This document shows, piece by piece, positions 29,489-42,800 of a DNA stretch of 64,000 nucleotides. The DNA is from Hypomesus transpacificus (Eukaryota > Chordata > Actinopteri > Osmeriformes > Osmeridae): assembly GCF_021917145.1 (NCBI RefSeq), contig NC_061063.1, positions 8,131,376 through 8,195,375 on the forward strand. The letters run 5' to 3'. The position numbers and the translations under genes are program-made. How positions within the stretch are numbered: the first letter of the stretch is position 1; every line of letters begins with the position of its first letter. Under the pieces are notes generated by a model. The model saw nothing but the letters and a program-made list of their open reading frames with translations, was not told the DNA's origin and ran no database searches.

Positions 29489-32400
29489 AGGGACCAGCCT
29501 TCACTCAATCTCCACAAACTTTATGACCAGAGGACAAACCTACATTCAACGACCATGTCCAGAGAGGCTTGAATTGCCTTCATGACTGGACGACAGTCAA
29601 AAAGTGTCTGACTTTACGACTCAGTGGACCCCTGGATATCAGCAGTAAGTCTGGTTGGAAGAGAGTCATGAGACATGAAGGGAACTTATACAATGGTGCT
29701 TAATTTATTTATACACATTATCAACCTTATCAAAGTCTTTACAAAGGGAATTCTGATAAATGCTGACAGAATCATAATCACCTAACGAGCCGTGTCCAGG
29801 CCGTTGCAAGTTAAGGGGACTGAATGTTTGGATGAGTTTCGAACTTGGGGAAGGATTAGAAGCATGTTGGTTTAGCATGTTTTTATTTCACAATAAAGTA
29901 CCTCTCAAACAGTGTGTCTTGTTCCGCATTCTAAATCATCTTACTCATTCCGAACCTAATGGTGGTGCATGGACATTCCTGACCTCAAGGTGGCGGCACT
30001 TAACAAGTGAAATGAATGACAGTCATACTAACCTTTATTACCACAAGTAGACTAAAACTAAAAGATGAGATGATAGAAGCAGAGCAGTACCTTCTTGATC
30101 TCTACTGTGATTCAACATAATAAAGCACTCAAGTTATACCCAGACATAAAAACCAACCAACAAACACACCCAGACTTTGTGCCTCATTGCTCTGAACTTT
30201 GCATGGACAGCGCTCCAGATAACCAAGACCGCCCCTGGTAACAAGTAAACTGTCACCACAACACACCTGAAAGGGATCTCTACATGTTCTCCATTGTCTT
30301 CTAACCATATTGCATTCCTCAACTTAGAGAGCCATTCCAATGCTCTCCTTAATTGGGTAGCTGACCTGAGGGTGCCTCAGTGACAATCTATGCCGTGAGG
30401 CCTCCAGGAAGGGGATGTGCAATAACAGTCTGTAATCAAACAAAATTACAACAGTGCTTCAGATAACAATAAAAACATAGAGAAACTTGATAGAGAAAGC
30501 TGCTTCTCAGTTGTGTTTGGCTTGGCATCAGCACAAGAAACCTGAAGGTAAAAGTGAAACCAGTCTCCCTTATTAGTCTGTATGTTTATGGGTGAGGAGT
30601 TTCCCTTCATTATCGTCATGTGGAAACTCACATTGTCTTGGGCAATGGGCTTGTCTTGCTGACGTCTTGAAGAACACCTAGGTGACAAAGAAAAGGATGT
30701 GGAACACTGGGAAGGCTCTAGAACATTCTACAGACAATGATGAGAATAACAGAATGCCCTTTGCAAAAGAACACCCAGTCCACATCCACAGTGGTGTGGT
30801 AACTTTCCTTTCCGCCCCAAATGCCTTACATACAATCACAGCTTCATTCTCCATGTCTGCTGTTGAGGCTTAAGCATCAGCTGTAAGAGGGTGAACAGTC
30901 CATGTTGAGGTCATGAACTTATGCCATCTGTGACTCATAAACTATGACAAAAATGTAAATAACTTGTCATCAACAATCATCCAAGTTTCCATTGTCTGCC
31001 CCTTTCGCGTCACTGATGAAGTTAGGGACACTCAACATACTTTCCTTTCAGACATATGCCAGGTGCACAAGGTCATGTGATTCCTGTGTTTGCTCTTTTC
31101 TCCTGTAATCCCAAGGATTCTAGAACTTTATGTTTGTCTGGGATTACAGTAATGGAATGAAACGTGTTTACCGGTCTGCTGATCAAAGTCCTGTTCTTTT
31201 CCTTGACTGAACCCATGAAGCAAAACTTCTACACACGGTAGTTGTAATGTAACTACTCAGTATTAATAAGTAGAAGAATGATCAAGTCTTGTTGGCACTG
31301 GGAATGCGAGAGGAAAACATTCCTCGTTGATGACATGCCACCTGAAACTACACCTGTGTTTTTCCTATTGAAATAAGAGACAATTCACCCAATTAAGGTG
31401 ATTCTCTTGAAGACCTATAATTACTTGCGCTTCAAAAGATCCTCTTTCTGCCGATGAGAGTTAAGTCCTTACGGCAGATGTTCTCTTGTGGGTAACACAC
31501 AGAAGCGCAGTCGTGCATGTGTGCACACATACATTCACACACACACATCTGTGTAAACACACGCACTGCCCCCAACACAGTTTGAACAAATAACAAACAC
31601 CAGCAGTAAACAACAGGCAGATATATAAGCAAATAAATAGATACGTAAGCCGACAAATAAGATACGCACACATGTATACAAACTGAGCAACACTCAGTCT
31701 TAGACGACTGTGTGTGTGTGCTTTTCAGTGTCTAGTTATGATTCTCGGCAGTTGAGGAGAGAGCTGACACAGCATTGTCCTGTGCAAACTATCCTCACCC
31801 CACCTCTGCCCCATCCCGTGGGTTTCCAACAATCCCGACCCCCACCTACCACTGTCTGCCTCCTCAATCCGGTCCTCAAACAGATTCTAGTATTCAGTAC
31901 CTGCTGTGTTTCCTAAAATGTAAAAAACACATGAGATATTTTTCCTTAATATTACTTGTGCTCCTGTTTCCTTGGAGTTTCATAGATAATGATGTCGCTG
32001 TAATAACACAACAGATAACTAATTCATTTTGAAAGATTTTATTGAGCAAGTGAACAAAATCATGGTTTGCATTTGCACACATTACAAGAAACAGAGAGAT
32101 AATAAACATTGCACAGAAAAAAAAGTAAAAGTATATAATTTACACATCTTATAAATAAAAAGTCTGAATATGAAGTCGTTTTTTGTCTCTCAAAACAAAC
32201 TTTTTGACTGTTTTTTGGGGAGAACGGTTGGTTAAGTGATGAAGATAAATTGTTTGAGGTTCATGGTCATTTGTTATATTTGAGTGACCTTTACCTACAG
32301 CAGCTCCCTCTGGTCTTCATCATTGGGACCAAAAAGCTTGAGGTATGACCATGACACACTTCTTGACCGATGCACCTCCCATCCACTCAACATTATTAGC

Positions 32401-35193
32401 ACCTTGCCCAAAAAACCTTCTGTCATTTAAATGATCATCCACCTTGAATGGGCAGTCTAAACAGAAACCTAGTGGAACGTATTGAAACAGGCAGTAAGTC
32501 CAACTTATGTATCTTGCTTTGGCCAAATTCCACTCTATTCCTCCGCATGACTTGGAGCCACTGGTCTGCTTCTGCCTGTCTTTCTCTCTCTCTCTCAGTC
32601 CATTGATCCAGACTGTCTCTTATTGGCTTAGACTACAAGGAAACAACTGTCTGGCTTCAATCATGGGAAAAAACACCAATAGACTTATGCAACACATAGG
32701 CAAACAGTTATATTCTGTACCTAAAACACTATAAGGTCTGGCTGGGTAATTGAATTATGTTCGGAGAAAATCTCACCAGGAAACACCTAAGATATATCTA
32801 CGGTAGAACAGTTACTTTAGGTTAAAACAGTCACGACTAATCTAAAATATGTATGTGCTACACCTTCCAACTCTACTGTTTAATAGTTCATAAAGAATGA
32901 AGGAGTCCTGATAAAGCCATCACAGCCATGTGCCATCTGTGCCAGGTCTTTCCAAAGTCACAGAGTTTGTGACTTAATGAAACCAAGACATATGCCTCAT
33001 TGTGATATCAATTAAGAACAAAGACACATCTGCAAGAATCTGAGTTGGCACCAAACCAGGGGCATGTACTCTAAACCCATGAAGGCTGACGGTCAGCCTT
33101 CATGACATCGCCTCGCTGACCCATGATGCAATTCACTCAGGTGCACCATTCCTTTGATCGCCCTGTTCTCCTTTCGCTCCGATTGAACTTCTTTAAAGAT
33201 TCCGTACTTAAAGATTCCGTACTTGTGGCTGACGTGCGAGGCCAGCCCCTGCCTCTCTATAGCCCTCCATACAGTCCTGGACATTGCTTGTTCATCCAGA
33301 CACATCGCTCTTTTCTCTCATGTGTATATCTTTCCTCTGAGGAGATGATGGGGCCCAGACTAGGGTAGATTACAATAAGGACCACAGGAAATTGTGCCAT
33401 AGTTATTGCAGAGGAACCGTCCAGAGTGAAACTCTATGGAGAAGAGGTTGTTGATGTTGTAGGAAGGGGCTGGCATCTCAGAGCCTGGGAATCACTAAGA
33501 AACCCATTTCTGTACATTTTAGTCAGAGTACGCTGACATGCATTAAGACAGCAGTCGTCTGTGGAAACCGAGACAGTACATTCTGTTGTTTTGTAAGATT
33601 TGCAAATGACTGTGGAGGACTCTATCAAGAAGCACCTAACTAGTGACAGAAACGATAGTAGATGCTAATACACTGTCTGCACTAATTAATACTTCTTTGG
33701 ATTCGCAGAGCCTCAGGGTATACAGTAGAGGTTCACAACAAGACTATTGTATGTGTTTTATCTTGTATTTGTCTGTCTTTTGCTATGTTTTATATTGTGC
33801 TATGGAACGTTTTTTGTGTGTCCAGAATAAAGAAATAATTATAATAATAAAATATACAATACAGTTAGCATTAGCAACACTGGTGAAGCACTAGCTCTTG
33901 GTGAGTTAGGGTTCAGTTACAACTGTTGTCCGACTCGCATGAAATGTGACCATGAATCAGCGCCGAACAGACTTTGCCAGTTTAGCTCCCCTCTTCCTGT
34001 AGTAAGAGGTACCCATTTGATTTGTGTGTTTACTTTCGAAAGGCAGCATGATTCAAAGCAACTGGTCATGAAAGATAGGGGGATGTATGCGAAAGGCAAT
34101 AGGCTTTCTTTAAAGCCATAAGATAAGAGAAAATACAGCAGCAACAAAAATAGCATGTAATTGTAGCACAGTGTACGAAGAATGTAATAGATTAAGACTA
34201 TCATAAACAAGCTATCTAGAAGCCCAAGACAGTAAACCATTATTATTTATTATAAGGAATTTGATACCTGTCTGAGTGGTGTTTTGTCAAACAACAAAAA
34301 ATATAACAGCAGATGAAAGTATTTTACACGTATATATTATGGGAAAATGTATATATGTTTGACCAAATGATAATCTACATCATATTTTAAAAACAAATAA
34401 ATGTGTTCTGGTTGTTGAGTTTTGGTGTATAGTTTTAAGGGATGTGATCATTGCATATTATTATTTGAACGATAATTACCTAGGTGGTACAGTACAGCAG
34501 AAAAACATTGAGTGTCATTCTCTGCCTGACCTCACAGTGGAATTGACATCAACTCTATGTTGTTATTGCTATTGAAACAGAGAAGGACATCCAGTGATCT
34601 AAAGGGACAGTTGACCTTACCCATAATAACCCCTTTCCCATCATAACATACTCCTATATCTTGGAATGTGTGTGCACTCTGAACCTACCAGGATAAGACC
34701 CCCATCGACCAGGGTGAAGAATAATGTAATGTAATGTAAGAGTGTAAGAATACACTTTGTCATGAACGTGAGGGCAGAGTGAGTGTTATTTTTAGATAAA
34801 TCTAGTTATGTCAAAAGTGAGGTGACGTGAGGAGAACTGACTCTCCAGCCTTTAGAGCAGGATGAAAGCAATGACACACTGTGGGGGGAGGATTGTGGGA
34901 ACTGTGGTCTTTGGAGAAATTAGTCCTGAGTCCTGCTTATTGCAGTGTCTTGACACTGTGTGGCTGAAAGCCTTTTTTGGGGGGCCTGACAAAGCTATTT
35001 TGAGCCATGAACCTCGAAATGGCCAGAAAATTGGGGATACTTCTTCCCCAAGGGAAGGATTTGTTTGGGCCTTCCCCCCTTCAGGACACTGTGAAGGTTA
35101 AGGGGGGAGAGATGAGAGATGGACTGGGGGTTGTTGGGTGGTGGCCCCAGGGTGGGGGTTGGAGCAGGTATCTCTCGCATCTGGTGGGAATCT
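29489..35193. other. Spacer between lim2 and tinagl1
   Basis: After the lim2 3' UTR no gene was recognised. It is mostly AT-rich unique sequence with few microsatellites. A minus-strand frame at 32320-32526 and a perfect palindrome at 33078-33104 are discussed under findings. A minus-strand AATAAA-like site lies near 32036 and another at 34246-34251; the latter could serve tinagl1. Confidence 0.4.
29892..29897 (+). terminator. lim2: Poly(A) signal of lim2
   Basis: AATAAA lies about 400 bases after the lim2 stop codon. Confidence 0.6.
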
Positions 35194-35507
35194 CTACTTG
35201 CGTCGACCATGATGATGGTGACTTTGCATGTCCTCCAAAGTGACACGGCCCCACACCCCGATCACGAACGTCTCAATCTCACACTCGTTCTCCCCGCGGG
35301 CGATACGGAACAGGCCTCGCTCGCCCCAGTTCTTGCCCCAGGAGTTGGCAGCAATCTGGAATACAGTTATTCACTATATTAGTCAAATATTCATTATTTC
35401 CAGTAGGTATGTTCTGACACGATGCATGTATCCATATTCATACACGACCAGGAGTTCTCACCCAATACTTCTTTGTTGTTCCATCGTATGTTCTCTCCTC
35501 TCCCCAA
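35194..35507 (-). CDS. tinagl1: Tubulointerstitial nephritis antigen-like 1, last two coding exons
   Basis: Two minus-strand exons. 35462..35507 (46 bp) encodes [15 protein letters not shown] after a split codon. 35194..35355 encodes [14 protein letters not shown], then [29 protein letters not shown], four His and GRRK before the stop. Acceptors are TTGCAG and TTCCAG and the donor is GTGAGA; the joining phase is 0. This matches the C-terminus of the cathepsin-B-like domain of TINAGL1 (human WTAANSWGPAWGERG...FVLGVWGRVGMEDM). ANSWG is the region of the papain-fold Asn. TINAGL1 is a secreted matrix glycoprotein without peptidase activity. The upstream exons were not found in the 3 kb before the gap. 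TINAG itself is less likely because its C-terminus differs. Confidence 0.88.
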
Positions 35508-38500
35508 CTGCAAGTCAAACCAGAAGGAATCATTAATGGATGAATTTTTATTAAAAAAAAATAAATTGTGACTGAATAAGGCAAGTATTTTAGCAGAGAG
35601 TGCACAGTTACACATACGCAGACAGACAGAAACACACAGAGACACAAAACACACACATTTTCTCTGTCACTTAATCTGTGACAGAGTTCAACCCCGTTGT
35701 CAACCTTGTACACAAAGGATGTATTGCACACGAAACAGATGCCTTTAAATCTCAACTACAGAGACATGCGTTTGCACATGCACACAGTTGGTTGTGTTAG
35801 GAAGAGTTATAAGTGGAGACGGAGATCCTGAAGGTTGTGAAAGCCTGGGACACCTCTTTCATCTCTCTAACAGCATCCTGAAAACAGACTTATTTATGGC
35901 CTTGGCTGAAAAACACCAGAATGATAATAACAGTACACACAGTACCCTGGCTACATGGAGAACCCACACACACACACACCACTTCTGAATTCACGTCACT
36001 CCATTCCTCAGCATACGGAATTCCCCCTCTGCCTCTTCCCCCTCACAGGAAACGGGAAGGAGAGGGACGGGCAGAGAGGAAGTGGACACGCCTTCCTCCT
36101 GTCATCTTGCGGACAACAACAGCAAGAGCATTGAAGGTCAGCTGACCCCCTCCCCCATCCAGCAGCACAACCTGCAAAATCTCTCTCCTCTTTCATCGCT
36201 TTCCCTCCATCCACAACCAGCAAGTCCTCAGCATGAGGCACTGACCCAGGCCCAACTCCCATCATGCCTTGGACCAAGCTACCAGACGAACCATCCCTGT
36301 CACTCAGTGTTCCAACGTCTCCTAAACCAAACGTTCCCAATGTCCGGTCCCCCCTCCAGCCCCTTCCCCCCCCCGGACCTCCGCCCCCCTTCTAAATTCC
36401 CATCCTGTTTGTCAGCCCTCAGGACTCTGCAGTCTGCAAGGGCCAATCGTATTATCTTTCCAAAGAGGAAAGGAATGCTGAGAAAAGTTCTGTTGGGTAT
36501 CAGCTAGTGAAAACTCAATAGGCTGCCACAAAAAAAAACTGGCAACGATACCAGCTTTCAATCAGCAGGTCCCTTTATTAGTCATAGGTCTCTCAGAGGA
36601 GGGTCAGTGTCCAGATCACTCAGAATAAACAACTATAAACAGCTGGACAATCAGAAGAAGTTGAAATAGACCTGAGGGCAATTGTGTGGGTTTCGGGGTC
36701 CACTGTGTGTGTGTGTCTGTCTGCCTTACACAGAACCAGACCACTGTGGACATGCTTCCTCCCTAGCCCCCATTCACCCCAGTACAAGTAACAGACATAC
36801 CACCGCCCCTCCCACTCCCGCCATCACCCACCCACACTGGACTCCACCCAACGACTCCACCCGTGACCTCCTCCCCGGGGCTTGATCCCCCGGTCTACCC
36901 ACTACAGTGGTGGATCAGTGGGCCAGACAATGGTCTTTCCACCACACTGGACCTCAATGCCCCCTCCACAAACTTTCCCAGGGACCGAGCTTTGCGGAAC
37001 GCACCACAACGGGGATTTTGTCTGTATAAACACCCACGCCACAGCGTGCAGAGAAGGGGAAGGAGGGGTGGGGGGGGTGGGGAGTTTACACCACGCAAGC
37101 CCTCCATCACCACTCGCTCATCCCCAAATCAGGCTCTGCCCCCCCCCCCCTTCACTACAGACTCACTGGTCATTTTTCCCGTCACACCCAGAGCAGCGAA
37201 AGAACCGCCACGTCAGCGGAGAGCGGTGCGGGTCCTCGGGAGACACGCAGCCGTTCTGACAGCTGCTAAGCGACCCGTCACCGTCATCGTCGCTACTGAA
37301 GCGTGTCGGGCCGACCAGACAGCGTTGTCGTGCCAATGCGGGGCCAGGCCCTGCAGAAAGGGGGGCACGGCCAGACCCACGCCTGCTGTCTACTGACCTA
37401 CTCCACACTGAGCACCCACTGACACCAGCACAGCTAGCAGTACTGATGTCACGTAGCTGGGCTGGGACTCGGGGCCTGACCGATTAGACCCCATGAACCC
37501 AGAGAGCCTCCAGCGCTGTGGGAGTCTGTGCTGTTACCTCAGCCTCTCTCCGACTTTCAACGGCCTTCTTATTTCCTCACGCCTCACAAGAAAGTCAAAC
37601 CACGCTTAAATCACACCTGTGCTGCGAGACAAACCACACACATTCCTAAAACTGCAGAGTAAAAAAAAACACGCAGGAACACTCGCACCCAATAAAAGTT
37701 CAAAAGCTCACGAAGTCCCAAACACTGACGGCACAAGCCGACAGGAAGAGGATCTTCCATGCATGCTCTGTTTCTGTTGATCAATGGCCGATCAGATAAG
37801 GGAAGAGAAACAGCCTCCATGACGGCTCTCAGCTCCACTGTCTAGAGCCCCTTTTATTCCAGTGACAGCATTGTTTGAGCCAAACAGAAAAGCCCCTGGG
37901 CTAGAGCTTTCAGCATAGCAAAACACAGACATGTATACATGCACATAAACACACATACGTTTCACACGCACCTAACGGACCAACGAGGTGTTTGTTTAGT
38001 CCAGCTGGAAAGGGAGACGTGTGACCGCAGCATGGCCAAAAACAGAGACACTTGGAAACAGATGGGTCACACACATGCACACCGAAATGGACAGGTGGAA
38101 AGTGTGTTCGTAGCTGCATGCTTGTACATCTGTCCCTGTTTTAGGGAGAGAGAAAGCCAGGTTTGGGATGTGGGGGAGAGAACAGCATGTGTGTGTGCGT
38201 GTGTCCACGCATGTCTTTGTGTGTGTGCACATGCATGTCTTTGTGTGTGTGCACATGCATCTCTTTGTGTGTGTGTGCACATGCATCTCTTTGTGTGTGT
38301 GTGTGCACATGCATCTTCATGTGTGTGGGGCAACGTAGAGGAGCGGAGGTGATGACTGAAGTGGGCAATAGAGGTGATGAAGAAAGGTGGAGACCACTAT
38401 CTGCAAAATACAGGACGGGGATAAGGGGCATGTGTGTGTGGGGTGTCAAGGTGGGGTAAGGGGGGGGTGGGGGGGGTGTCAGGGTGGGGTTTGAGGCAGG

Positions 38501-38597
38501 GGGATAATCCAGGTGTGTTTTCAGTGAAGCCAAGCTGTTTTTCCAAACTCAAAGTGACAGACAGACTGGGAAAGGAATGCTGCTGGTCACACACACA
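35508..38597. other. DNA upstream of the tinagl1 exons, up to the gap
   Basis: No further tinagl1 exon was identified. The stretch 36.1-37.5 kb is C-rich and relatively high in GC, with reading frames on both strands that match nothing I recognise. Near 38195-38330 there is a GTGTGTGCACATGCATCT-type repeat of about five units. Confidence 0.4.
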
Positions 38598-39097
38598 NNN
38601 NNNNNNNNNNNNNNNNNNNNNNNNNNNNNNNNNNNNNNNNNNNNNNNNNNNNNNNNNNNNNNNNNNNNNNNNNNNNNNNNNNNNNNNNNNNNNNNNNNNN
38701 NNNNNNNNNNNNNNNNNNNNNNNNNNNNNNNNNNNNNNNNNNNNNNNNNNNNNNNNNNNNNNNNNNNNNNNNNNNNNNNNNNNNNNNNNNNNNNNNNNNN
38801 NNNNNNNNNNNNNNNNNNNNNNNNNNNNNNNNNNNNNNNNNNNNNNNNNNNNNNNNNNNNNNNNNNNNNNNNNNNNNNNNNNNNNNNNNNNNNNNNNNNN
38901 NNNNNNNNNNNNNNNNNNNNNNNNNNNNNNNNNNNNNNNNNNNNNNNNNNNNNNNNNNNNNNNNNNNNNNNNNNNNNNNNNNNNNNNNNNNNNNNNNNNN
39001 NNNNNNNNNNNNNNNNNNNNNNNNNNNNNNNNNNNNNNNNNNNNNNNNNNNNNNNNNNNNNNNNNNNNNNNNNNNNNNNNNNNNNNNNNNNNNNNNN
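38598..39097. other. Assembly gap of exactly 500 N
   Basis: A run of 500 undetermined bases. The round length suggests a placeholder of unknown true size, not a measured gap. Confidence 0.98.
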
Positions 39098-39744
39098 AGA
39101 CAGTAATCTAACAAGGCTTAATGAATGACAGTGCAGTAGGCTGCTAAAACACTTTTCTTCCACCTCATTTACTCTCCACTGTCAGCGCGCTATGACGGTC
39201 AGTTTCCAGTCCCTCAACCTCTGCCCCAAAACTCTCTCTCTCTCTCTCCCACCCTCTCTCTCCCCACCCTCTCTCTCCCACCCTCTCTCTCTCACCCTCT
39301 CTCTCACCCTCTCTCTCTCACCCTCTCTCTCTCACCCTCTCTCTCTCACCCTCTCTCTCACCCTCTCTCTCAGGTCTGAGAGATTCTGAAAATGACAAGA
39401 GACCCCCTGACACGTACAAACACAGGAACACAGGCCAGGCATCGGTCTCTCTTTAGGGGAGAGGTTTAAAAATACAATAGGAGGGTTTTCATTGCAGGTA
39501 CTGTGACCTTTCAGTCCGAGTGCTTTCTTTTTATTTTAGAAGCTAAGTGTGTGTATATATTAGTAAATGCTGTGTGCATGTGTGTGCGCATTTGTGCATG
39601 CGTGTTTGTGTGTTTACTGCAAGGAGTCCTCAAATTCTCTACTTATCCTCTGCACGCCTCAAAAGTCATTCTGTCCCCAATGCTCTCTCTCCTCAATTCA
39701 CAATTAACCACACTAAGAATGGACACACAGAGAGAGTCAGAGAG

Positions 39745-39803
<59 letters not shown>

Positions 39804-42800
39804 CACTGGAGGAAGAAAAAAACAAGTCAATCAAGACGGTGAGGGGGAGAAAGAGCAAAGTAGTCAATTAAACAGGGTGCTTGAGCAAATGAGAGATGAT
39901 GGTCTCACATAGGAGGAAAGGAAGCAGCAGGAAAGAGGAAATTACAGCAGCTATAGAGGATTCTTAATGGAGCAGAATTTATGGAGCCCACTGAGGTGAC
40001 CTGATAAAAGGAGGCGGTAAACGAACGACAAGCTCCGATGTGCAGTCATGAGCAGGTTAAAAAGCCACACAAAGTGCCGAGTGGCTTTCTGTATTTCCTC
40101 CCTCCACCACCTTACCATGCTGCCGTGGCCTCTTTCTCTCCCTCGATCACTCTCCCTCCCTTACTCCCTTCGTCATCAATAACAACACGTTCGTATGCTG
40201 ACTGGGAAGGCTACCACGAAAACTAACAGCTCCCAAGTTATTCAACGGCATTCATTATTAAAGTGGCCGGTCTCAGACGTGAGGCTGGCTGGTGTTTGGA
40301 GTTTTAGTGGCCTTTTAGGGGGGAGGGGGGGGGGGGGGGGGGGTTGTTACGGGGGTAGAAAGTTGGAAGAGCTGTCCTTTCAAAACCATTGACAATAGGC
40401 TTCCGTAGGTAGCCTGTTAGACGGACCTAACCCCAACCAGAAAAGGGGAGGTTGAGGGAGAGAGGGGAGTGCGTGTGAGGGAGAGAGGGAGGGAGGGAGA
40501 CATCAACATGGTTGCCTGGGTTAAGAGCACTTGGCCTGTTCTGAAAGGTTAGACTTAAAGAGCAGTGCACTAATGCCCATGTTTCACCCCAACACGGTTC
40601 CCACAAGAACTCTATCGCAGTGAGTACACATTCACCTGATCTGTCTATCTACAGCAGAACTGAAAGGTTAATCAGAATTCATCCATCTTCCAAAAGGTTC
40701 TAAGTTTGAAATATACTCAATTCTATCAGATCCATAAATAATGTTAGGTTGAAACAAGTGACAACACAAGACTTGTGGTGGGTTATCTCAACATGCCCTG
40801 GAAACATGAATACACAGAGGGGGAGGGGTAGGAGGGATCAACTTAATCTGACGTGAAAACATGTTGAACATATCAGGCCCTCATTTCCTGTGCATTGTTT
40901 TGCTGGGGAGACACAAATACACCCACTGAAGTTGGTCGCCTTTTGGTAAAAACCCATTTAACATTGTCCACCCATAGCATAGAACAGTACTAGGAAAACT
41001 AGAAAGGACAGATTGAAGATTTATCTTGGTTGGGAGAGATTAAAAAAAAGAAAGAGAGAGAAAGAGAAAAAAGAAAGTTCTACCATACTCACTGGACTCA
41101 TGATCTGTGTAATTTCTTTAAAAGCACAAACAATCCATTATTAAACAGTAGCGGCACAGCAAGCACTAAAGCCTTCTAGCACACGCAACAACCACGCTGT
41201 GGCTTCTGTTTGCACGTGTATGCTGTGTATACATCTATCAGCAATTCCTCAAAACAACTTGCGTTTACACGGATAAAACACAGGGACCAACCACACGCAC
41301 GCACCCCTGCAATGGCTTTATAACAACCATGACCTAGCCATGGATACAGCAAACCTCTTTCAACCCACTATCTCTACTTCTCCTACACTTCCTCCCTTCT
41401 CAGACATCAATAATACATTGGCGCTATATTTTCACCCATGGAAACTAATCAATCACCCTGACAGGTCAGCCCTTTGCCAGGGCTGCTCTGTCTGTCTCTT
41501 AGGCTGGATGCATCTGAGCATGGCATGGTGGGACTGTGGATATAATCTGAGCTGTAGGCCTAACCTAGACTACTAAACGCCTCTGATCAGGGCTTTGTGG
41601 GGCCGGTGCTTGTCACTGCCTAGTACAGGGTGGGGGGGACTGCTTTCATAGCTGGGAAGCCCTGAGAGACCCCCTAGAGGGTCACATGTGACCTGCCTAA
41701 ATGTGGGGTGGGTTGAAATGGGCAGGGAGGTCTGAGGTTAAGCCCACAGCAAACCTGATCCTGCTGAACGCCAGTCATCTAACTAGGTTATGTGACTTCT
41801 GTCAGTTCAACCTGGGCTTTGCACGGAGCACAGCCTGGCGCACTCACATGCACACACACACACACACACTCACACACAGACTCACGCGCACACACTCATG
41901 CCCACAAAACAATGCCCTTCTATAAAAGCCCTCTTTCCCTTGCCTACACAAACTCAAAAACTAACAACATGTCAGAAAGGCAGAAGTTCTATAACCTGGC
42001 TAAACCCGGTCAGAGGCATCATCGCTTTACAACAGGTGACACAGAAAAGGGGACAAAAGACATCTCAGGCTTTTACTGTAAGTGACTGAAGAAGCCATTT
42101 TTAACACGTCACAATTAAGGTTTAACGGTCCATGAAACGGAAACGGTTTGAAACGGAAACGCCAACCAACGCAAAAGCAGCCCCGTGTCTAGGCAACCGA
42201 CTGGGTTCGTGAGCAGAGGAATTTGTCACAATTCAGGTGGTGGGGAGGAGGAGGAGGGGGGTCTTGATTCAATTGTCCATCTTAGCGAGGCTGTGATCCT
42301 CCCTCAGAACTCTAGGAACCGAGCTGTTGACTGAGGCCGCTCAGTCCTCACCCTGGCCTGCCCAGCTCTCCAGTCACAACATCAACAGTCTGGGCCTGAT
42401 GTGGCCTGAGACCAGGGTGATGAAACCTGAAGGAGCTGCTCTAAATGTTCTCTCTTTCCCTCTCTCTCATTCCCCCTCCCCCTATCTCTCTCTCTCTTTC
42501 ATTCCTCTCTCTCTCTCTCTTTTTCATTCCTTTCTCCCTTTCCTTCTCCCCATCTCTCTCCGTCACGGTCTGTGTGCAGCTGCCGTCGTAGCGGAGGAGA
42601 AGGCTTAGGGGAGAGAGGCTCCTGGTTTCAGCTCCAAGTTACTTCTAAGCACTGAACTCGGATCAGTTTACCACCCATTCGCAATGTTCTCAGACATGGA
42701 AGGTGCAGCTGTGGAAGTGCTTTGGGATCAGTGTGTGTGGGGGGGAAGGGACTCCACATCCTCGGGCATTGACTGGTTTCGTGTGCAGCTGTTATGGCGG

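Noticed and set aside
37163..37408. Minus-strand frame with FSSDDDGDGSLSSCQNG
   Set aside because: It follows a possible acceptor but lacks recognised homology, and both strands are open in this GC-rich area; not enough to call an exon.
38434..39163. Reading frames of 175-225 codons
   Set aside because: They consist almost entirely of undetermined bases in the assembly gap.
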